Below, piece after piece: positions 6,472-10,800 of a stretch of DNA of 10,800 nucleotides. Position 1 is the first letter of the stretch. The number at the start of each line of letters is the position of its first letter. The notes beneath the pieces were generated by a model. The model was not told the DNA's origin, ran no database searches, and worked only from the letters and a program-made list of their open reading frames with translations. Source of the stretch: Proteiniphilum sp. UBA5283 (GTDB lineage: Bacteria > Bacteroidota > Bacteroidia > Bacteroidales > Dysgonomonadaceae); contig DHSP01000073.1 in assembly GCA_002408485.1 (NCBI GenBank), positions 8,655 to 19,454 of the forward strand, in the 5' to 3' direction. Position numbers and translations under genes: made by a program.

Positions 6472-7158
6472 ATGTCCGTCATTCTTTCAATTGAAACAGC
6501 TACGTCCGTCTGCTCCTGCGCTCTCGCGCGCGACGGCGAACTGCTTGTCGCCCGCGAAGATTACCGGGGCCAGTCGCACGCCTCCCTGCTGGGGCTCTTT
6601 GTTCACGAGATCATGGCCTTTGCCCGCGGGCAAAACCTCACACCCCACGCCATAGCCGTCAGCAGTGGCCCCGGCTCCTACACGGGACTGCGTATCGGCG
6701 TATCCGAAGCGAAGGGACTCAGCTACGGCTTGAATATCCCCCTCATCGCGTTGCCCACGCCGCTCATCATGGCCTCCATGATGCGGGAGCAGGCCGAAGA
6801 GGGTACGCTCCTTTGTCCCATGATCGACGCCCGCCGCATGGAGGTGTATGCCACCTTCTACGACCGTTCGTTGCACACGGTACGCAAGACCGCTGCCGAC
6901 ATTGTGGAGGAGGGGAGTTATGCCGAGCTCCTTGCCGCGAACAAGGTGCTTTTCTTCGGCAATGGCGCGGAAAAATGCAAGATACACCTAAACCATCCCC
7001 ACGCACTGTTCGCCGACGAGGTGCATCCGCTGGCATCGGGCATGATCCCGCTGGCGGAGGAGGCTTTTGCTGCCGGCCGTTTCGTAGACAGCGCCTACTT
7101 TGAACCTTTTTATCTGAAAGAATTTGTGGCCACGGTGCCCAAAAACAAGATCATTTGA
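6472..7158 (+). CDS. tsaB: tRNA threonylcarbamoyladenosine biosynthesis protein TsaB
   Basis: TsaB is the catalytically inactive actin/HSP70-fold partner of TsaD, needed with TsaC and TsaE to make t6A37 in ANN-decoding tRNAs in the cytoplasm. The 228-residue product starts MSVILSIETATSVCSCAL, the first strand of the fold. It contains the family motif SSGPGSYTGLRIG (64-76), followed by the helix SEAKGLSYGL, then MIDARRMEVY (117-126) and a C-terminal Y-x-P-x-Y-L type segment (FEPFYLKE, about 213-220). The size fits TsaB (about 220-235 residues) rather than TsaD (about 340). I chose the ATG at 6472 because the longer open frame from 6346 crosses the terminator of the previous gene and adds unrelated residues. 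It ends 6 bases before the stop of convergent pdxH. Confidence 0.93.
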   Translation: MSVILSIETATSVCSCALARDGELLVAREDYRGQSHASLLGLFVHEIMAFARGQNLTPHAIAVSSGPGSYTGLRIGVSEAKGLSYGLNIPLIALPTPLIMASMMREQAEEGTLLCPMIDARRMEVYATFYDRSLHTVRKTAADIVEEGSYAELLAANKVLFFGNGAEKCKIHLNHPHALFADEVHPLASGMIPLAEEAFAAGRFVDSAYFEPFYLKEFVATVPKNKII

Positions 7159-7164
7159 CACCGC

Positions 7165-7803
7165 TCAGGGAGCAAGGCGATGCTTGCTCCATCCCTCTTC
7201 CGTTTTGTAATAGACAACGCGGTCGTGCAGCCTGTCCGGCCGTCCCTGCCAGAACTCCATCACGGAGGGCCTGATCAGGAATCCGCCCCAATGGGGAGGA
7301 CGGTGCACCTTTGTGTTTTCAAACCGCTGTGCCGTCTCCTCCCGGATGCGCTCAATCTCGGCGCGGTCTTTGATGATCTGGCTCTGGGGCGATGCCCATG
7401 CCCCGATCTTTGCATTCCCGGGCCGCTCGTCGAAGTAGGCATCCGACGCCTCCGGCGGCAGCCTTTCCACGCGGCCTTCCACCCGCACCTGCCGGGCCAT
7501 GTCGTGCCAGTCGAACACCACCGCCGCGTAGGGGTTGCTCGTCAGCTCCCTCCCTTTGCGGCTCAGGTAGTTGGTGAAGAAGACGAATCCTTCCCGGCTC
7601 ACCTCCTTCAGCAGCACCACCCGTGCCGAAGGCCTTCCGCCGGCCGTTGCCGTGGCCACCGTCATGGCATTGGGTTCCTTCATCCCGAAGGCCACCGCTT
7701 CATACATCCACTCGGTGAAAGTCTCCAGCGGGTCCCCGGGCATCAGCTGCTCATCCAGGATGCCGGCGTCGTACTCCTGCCGCATCTTGCTCAAATCATC
7801 CAT
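7165..7803 (-). CDS. pdxH: Pyridoxamine 5'-phosphate oxidase
   Basis: This FMN enzyme oxidises pyridoxine 5'-phosphate or pyridoxamine 5'-phosphate to pyridoxal 5'-phosphate with O2, releasing H2O2. The 212-residue protein has the FMN/substrate segments RPSARVVLLK (57-66) and FFTNYLSRKGREL (75-87), then RPPHWGGFLIRP (168-179), and the C-terminal signature EFWQGRPDRLHDR (183-195), ending in RLAP. All expected signature residues are present and the length is normal (about 210-220). The start at 7803 gives MDDLSKMRQEYDAGILDE, the usual N-terminus of the family. Its last codons form part of an 8-bp hairpin shared with the end of tsaB. No clear TAnnTTTG box is visible on the minus strand upstream; TAATTTTA at 7926-7919 is the nearest. 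Confidence 0.96.
   Translation of the reverse strand: MDDLSKMRQEYDAGILDEQLMPGDPLETFTEWMYEAVAFGMKEPNAMTVATATAGGRPSARVVLLKEVSREGFVFFTNYLSRKGRELTSNPYAAVVFDWHDMARQVRVEGRVERLPPEASDAYFDERPGNAKIGAWASPQSQIIKDRAEIERIREETAQRFENTKVHRPPHWGGFLIRPSVMEFWQGRPDRLHDRVVYYKTEEGWSKHRLAP
7169..7190. terminator. Hairpin inside the pdxH 3' end, possible weak terminator for tsaB
   Basis: GGAGCAAG (7169-7176) and CTTGCTCC (7183-7190) form a perfect 8-bp stem with loop GCGATG. It starts 10 bases after the tsaB stop codon and lies inside the last codons of pdxH. No U tract follows on either strand, so it may only stabilise the 3' ends or limit collision of the two convergent transcripts. Confidence 0.35.
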
Positions 7804-7937
7804 ACTCTGTGATTTTTGGAGTTTCTCTCCGCTTATAACGGGCGGCGGTCCAGTTTTGCCGAAAGAGACCTGTTAATAATCTTTAAATATTTAATGCTAA
7901 GATAACATCAAAACCCCGTAAAATTAGCAATTTTGCC

Positions 7938-7945
7938 TATCTTCG
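7938..7945 (+). promoter_or_regulatory. Possible lolD promoter -7 box (TATCTTCG)
   Basis: TATCTTCG differs from TAnnTTTG at one base. The expected -33 position has no TTTG. If used, initiation would be near 7952 and the leader before lolD would be about 155 nt, containing the mini-ORFs described for this gap. Confidence 0.35.
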
Positions 7946-7978
7946 TATATTGCATATCATGCAGGAACGAGACGACAG

Positions 7979-8014
7979 CTTTGCACAGACAATGAAAGCC
8001 TTTGACAGACAATG
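7979..8014 (+). repeat. Short imperfect direct repeat upstream of lolD
   Basis: CTTTGCACAGACAATG (7979-7994) and CTTTGACAGACAATG (8000-8014) are identical apart from one missing C in the second copy, and they start 21 bases apart. Both end in ATG. The function is unknown. Confidence 0.7.
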
Positions 8015-8106
8015 TTAGAGGAGGAGTCAATCGGGGCTGCATGGGAAGCGTTGCCGGGCCGGTGATGTCATTCCCTTTTGCGTAAACATGCCGACAGGAG
8101 AAACAG

Positions 8107-8760
8107 ATGATTAAAGCAGAGAATATTACAAAGAGCTTCGGCTCCCTTCAGGTGCTGAAAGGCATCGACCTGGAGGTGGAGAAGGGAGAGATTGTCTCCA
8201 TTGTGGGGCCCAGCGGCGCAGGCAAGACCACGCTGCTCATGATCATGGGAACACTGGAAAAGGGCGACTCGGGCAAGGTCACCATCAACGGGCAGGTGTT
8301 GAACACCTTGAGCGAGAAGAAGCTGTCCGATTTCCGGAATAAGAACATCGGTTTTGTCTTTCAGTTTCACCAGCTGCTGCCCGAGTTCACGGCGTTGGAG
8401 AACGTGATGATCCCTGCCCTCATCGGCAACGTGAAATATGCCGGGGCCGAAGAAAGAGCGCGCGAGCTGCTGCAGATGATGGGCCTCGCCGAACGTGCCG
8501 GCCATAAGCCCAACGAGCTTTCGGGAGGCGAGAAGCAGCGCGTGGCGGTAGCCCGGGCGCTGATTAACGACCCCCTCGTAGTGTTTGCCGACGAGCCGTC
8601 CGGCAGCCTCGACTCCGACAACAAGGAGGAGCTGCACAAGCTCTTCTTCGAGTTGCGCGACAAGCTCAACCAGACCTTTGTCATTGTCACGCACGACGAG
8701 CATCTGGCGTCGCTCACCGACCGGATCATCCATATGAAGGACGGAGTAATCGATGGTTAG
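8107..8760 (+). CDS. lolD: LolD-type ABC transporter ATP-binding protein
   Basis: The 217-residue ABC ATPase has Walker A GPSGAGKTT (34-42), a Q-loop region FQFHQLLPEFTALENV (85-100), the signature LSGGEKQR (138-145), Walker B LVVFADEPSGSLD (157-169) and the H-loop VTHDE (194-198). The FQFHQLLPEFTALENV segment is typical of the LolD/MacB/FtsE group and closest to LolD, the ATPase that powers release of outer-membrane lipoproteins from the inner membrane with LolC/LolE. No permease gene lies beside it, so the partner membrane subunits must be elsewhere. It has a good Shine-Dalgarno (AGGAG at 8096-8100, six bases before the ATG), unusual in this phylum. A predicted lipoprotein gene follows after 48 bases and is probably co-transcribed. 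A role as the ATPase of a different export system of the MacB type cannot be excluded. Confidence 0.88.
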   Translation: MIKAENITKSFGSLQVLKGIDLEVEKGEIVSIVGPSGAGKTTLLMIMGTLEKGDSGKVTINGQVLNTLSEKKLSDFRNKNIGFVFQFHQLLPEFTALENVMIPALIGNVKYAGAEERARELLQMMGLAERAGHKPNELSGGEKQRVAVARALINDPLVVFADEPSGSLDSDNKEELHKLFFELRDKLNQTFVIVTHDEHLASLTDRIIHMKDGVIDG

Positions 8761-8808
8761 CGGTCACCCTCGAAACTGCGAAACGAAATAACATATCAAT
8801 TTACAAAC

Positions 8809-10800
8809 ATGCAATATAAAACACTGTTTATGACAATTGCAATTGCCGGTAGCCTGCTGGCTTGTGGTGAGGCAGGACAAAAGGGCGGGAGCCGGAAGCA
8901 GGGCAAAGAGGCCGGGATCATCGGCAAAGCTGCCCCAACCATCGAAAACGGCATCATGACGCCCGAGGTACTCTATGGTTTTGGCAGGGTGGGAACGCCG
9001 GTGGTATCGCCCGACAAAACCCACCTCCTTTATCCCGTCACCTACGTGAGCATCCCGCGCAATAAAACTAACAGCGAGCTATTCATTATGAAGAGTGACG
9101 GCTCCGGAAAGAAACAGCTCACCATCACCAACACGCAGGAGAGCAACCCCCAGTGGATCGAAGGCGGAAAGAAGATCGCTTTCCTGAGCAACGAGACAGG
9201 CACCTCTCAGATATGGACCATCAACCCCGATGGGGGAGGAATGACGCAGGTTTCGCACCTGGAGGAGAATATCGACGGATTTGCCTACTCGCCCGATGGC
9301 ACCAGGGTGCTCTTCGTCCGGCAGGTGAAGACAGTCGTCACGTCCGGCGACCGCTACTCCGACCTTTCCGGGGCTTCGGGGCGCGTGGTCGACGACCTCA
9401 TGTACAAGCACTGGGATCACTGGGTAGAGAGCGTACCACACCCCTTCGTAGCCAATCTTGTTGGCAACAAGCTCACCAACATCAAGGACCTGCTCGAGGG
9501 CGAACCCTACGAGTCGCCCATGGCCCCTTTTGGCGGCATGGAACAGCTGGCCTGGAGCCCCGATAGCAAGTCTATCGCCTACACCTGCCGCAAGAAGACA
9601 GGCAAAGCCTACAGCCTCTCCACCAACTCCGACATCTACCTCTATGACCTGGCGAGCGGAGAAACCCGAAACCTGACCGAGGGCATGCCTGGCTACGATA
9701 CCAACCCGCAGTTTTCGCCCGACGGCACACGGCTTGCCTGGCAGAGCATGGAACGCGACGGGTACGAGTCCGACAAGAACCGCCTCTTCGTGATGGACCT
9801 CGCCACCGGCCAGAAAACATATGTCACCGAGCGTTTCGACTACAATACCGACTCCTTCACGTGGGGCAACGACAACAACACCCTCTACCTGGTGTCACCC
9901 ATGGAAGGAACCACCCAGCTCTGCGTGGCCGATGTTTCCACCCGGCAGATCTTTCCCTTCACCGAGGGGAATCACGACTATATCTCCGTGGCACCGCTTG
10001 GGAACGGCAACCTGATCGCCGCCCGCCAGTCCCTCTCGCAGCCGACCGAGATCTATGCGGTAAACTTCACTACCGGCAGTGCTACCGAGCTCTCGTTCGA
10101 AAACAAGGAGATTCTTTCCCAGCTCCGCATGGGCAACGTGGAAGAGCGACGCATCGAGACCACCGACGGGAAGCAGATGCTCACCTGGGTGGTGTATCCG
10201 CCCGACTTCGACCCGACGAAGAAATACCCCGCGCTGCTCTATTGTCAGGGCGGCCCCCAGAGCATGGTAAGCCAGTTTTGGTCCTACCGCTGGAACCTGC
10301 AGATGATGGCTGCCAACGGCTATATCGTGGTCGCCCCCAACCGCCGCGGCCTCCCCGGCTTCGGGCAGGAGTGGCTTGAGCAGATTAGCGGCGACTATGG
10401 CGGACAGAACATGAAAGATTACCTTTCTGCCATCGACACGCTGGCCAAAGAACCCTACGTGGATGAGAACCGCCTCGGATGTACCGGCGCCAGCTACGGC
10501 GGCTTCTCGGTCTATTGGCTCGCGGGCAACCACGAAGGCCGTTTCCGGGCATTCCTCTCCCATGCCGGTATCTTCAACCTCGAAGCACAGTATCTGGAGA
10601 CCGAGGAGATGTGGTTTGCCAACTGGGACATGGGCGGCCCCTACTGGGACAAGTCGAATGCCACGGCACAGCGTACCTTCGCCAACTCGCCGCACCGCTT
10701 TGTGGATAAGTGGGATACCCCCATCATGATCACCCACGGTGAACTCGACTACCGCATCCTGGCGTCGCAGGGGATGATGGCCTTCAATGCGGCACAGCTT
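8809..10800 (+). CDS. S9 family prolyl-oligopeptidase-like serine peptidase, predicted lipoprotein (partial, runs off the right edge)
   Basis: The frame is open from the ATG at 8809 to the last base (664 codons, no stop). It begins MQYKTLFMTIAIAGSLLACG, a lipoprotein signal with lipobox LLAC and Cys19 as the lipidated residue. Residues about 55-400 form a beta-propeller of TolB/PD40-like blades with repeated SPDG-type motifs (near 67, 161, 250 and 303). The alpha/beta hydrolase domain follows, with an oxyanion-side segment CQGGPQS (479-485), the nucleophile elbow GASYGGF with Ser562, and HGELDYRI with Asp647. The catalytic His is expected about 30 residues further on, outside the window; the whole protein is probably near 690-700 residues. 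It should cleave peptides at the cell envelope, in the manner of DPP IV, DPP5 or acylaminoacyl peptidase; the exact specificity is not readable from sequence. It follows lolD by 48 bases, suggesting one transcript. Confidence 0.92.
   Translation, partial: MQYKTLFMTIAIAGSLLACGEAGQKGGSRKQGKEAGIIGKAAPTIENGIMTPEVLYGFGRVGTPVVSPDKTHLLYPVTYVSIPRNKTNSELFIMKSDGSGKKQLTITNTQESNPQWIEGGKKIAFLSNETGTSQIWTINPDGGGMTQVSHLEENIDGFAYSPDGTRVLFVRQVKTVVTSGDRYSDLSGASGRVVDDLMYKHWDHWVESVPHPFVANLVGNKLTNIKDLLEGEPYESPMAPFGGMEQLAWSPDSKSIAYTCRKKTGKAYSLSTNSDIYLYDLASGETRNLTEGMPGYDTNPQFSPDGTRLAWQSMERDGYESDKNRLFVMDLATGQKTYVTERFDYNTDSFTWGNDNNTLYLVSPMEGTTQLCVADVSTRQIFPFTEGNHDYISVAPLGNGNLIAARQSLSQPTEIYAVNFTTGSATELSFENKEILSQLRMGNVEERRIETTDGKQMLTWVVYPPDFDPTKKYPALLYCQGGPQSMVSQFWSYRWNLQMMAANGYIVVAPNRRGLPGFGQEWLEQISGDYGGQNMKDYLSAIDTLAKEPYVDENRLGCTGASYGGFSVYWLAGNHEGRFRAFLSHAGIFNLEAQYLETEEMWFANWDMGGPYWDKSNATAQRTFANSPHRFVDKWDTPIMITHGELDYRILASQGMMAFNAAQL

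Larger units (their letters stand above)
7804..8106. other. Divergent intergenic region between pdxH and lolD
   Basis: This 303-base gap has no convincing gene. Its left part is AT-rich around 7870-7935 and includes a perfect 12-base palindrome, TTAAATATTTAA (7883-7894). A near-consensus plus-strand promoter box TATCTTCG lies at 7938-7945. Its right part is GC-rich and carries a direct repeat (7979-7994 and 8000-8014) and four mini-ORFs in a chain: 7959-8018, 8012-8065, 8065-8085 and 8088-8114. An AGGAG Shine-Dalgarno (8096-8100) precedes lolD. Confidence 0.6.

Noticed and set aside
8068..8733. A 221-codon open frame on the minus strand opposite lolD
   Set aside because: The plus strand carries all ABC ATPase motifs across the same span. 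The minus frame is a by-product of codon bias.
9895..10737. A 280-codon open frame on the minus strand opposite the S9 peptidase gene
   Set aside because: It is a shadow of the S9 hydrolase domain, whose Ser and Asp motifs are intact on the plus strand. The antisense translation shows no family features.

Overview
The window looks like a chromosomal housekeeping segment of a member of the Bacteroidota, most likely order Bacteroidales. The evidence is the set of proteins (a lysine-rich cold-shock-domain protein, a PIN-PhoH ATPase, a Gly/Arg-tailed single-RRM protein, secreted M3 and lipoprotein S9 peptidases) together with promoter boxes of the Bacteroidota type TAnnTTTG. Most genes lack a Shine-Dalgarno sequence; lolD is the exception. 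Coding regions are fairly GC-rich and intergenic leaders are AT-rich. I see no insertion sequence, phage gene, CRISPR array, tRNA or rRNA.

Layout: the left edge (1-59) is a degenerate GAAAC-based tandem repeat. A cold-shock-domain gene follows (90-533, +) and converges on hisS (642-2045, -) across a bidirectional terminator at about 541-570. Upstream of hisS, on the same strand, is a PIN-PhoH gene (2095-3597 or a shorter version, -). That gene is divergent from a secreted M3 peptidyl-dipeptidase (3680-5770, +), with two face-to-face promoter boxes in the gap. After a strong terminator comes an RRM RNA-binding protein gene (6038-6349, +) with a well-formed promoter and a 5' leader of about 120 nt, closed by another terminator. 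Next is tsaB (6472-7158, +), which converges tightly on pdxH (7165-7803, -). The 303-base gap 7804-8106 holds an AT-rich palindrome, a short direct repeat and a chain of overlapping mini-ORFs. It leads into a lolD-type ABC ATPase (8107-8760, +), followed 48 bases later by an S9 family lipoprotein peptidase (8809 to the right edge, +). The S9 gene is cut off before its catalytic histidine.

Functional links: several genes concern RNA and translation (cold-shock protein, HisRS, PIN-PhoH, RRM protein, TsaB for tRNA t6A). Two encode exported peptidases that probably work on peptides in the cell envelope. The lolD-S9 pair is suggestive, because LolD powers lipoprotein release from the inner membrane and its neighbour is a predicted lipoprotein. 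I did not find a clear undescribed multi-gene system. The most unusual parts are small: the edge repeat, a 15-bp triplication at the start of hisS, the RRM gene leader, and the mini-ORF region before lolD.
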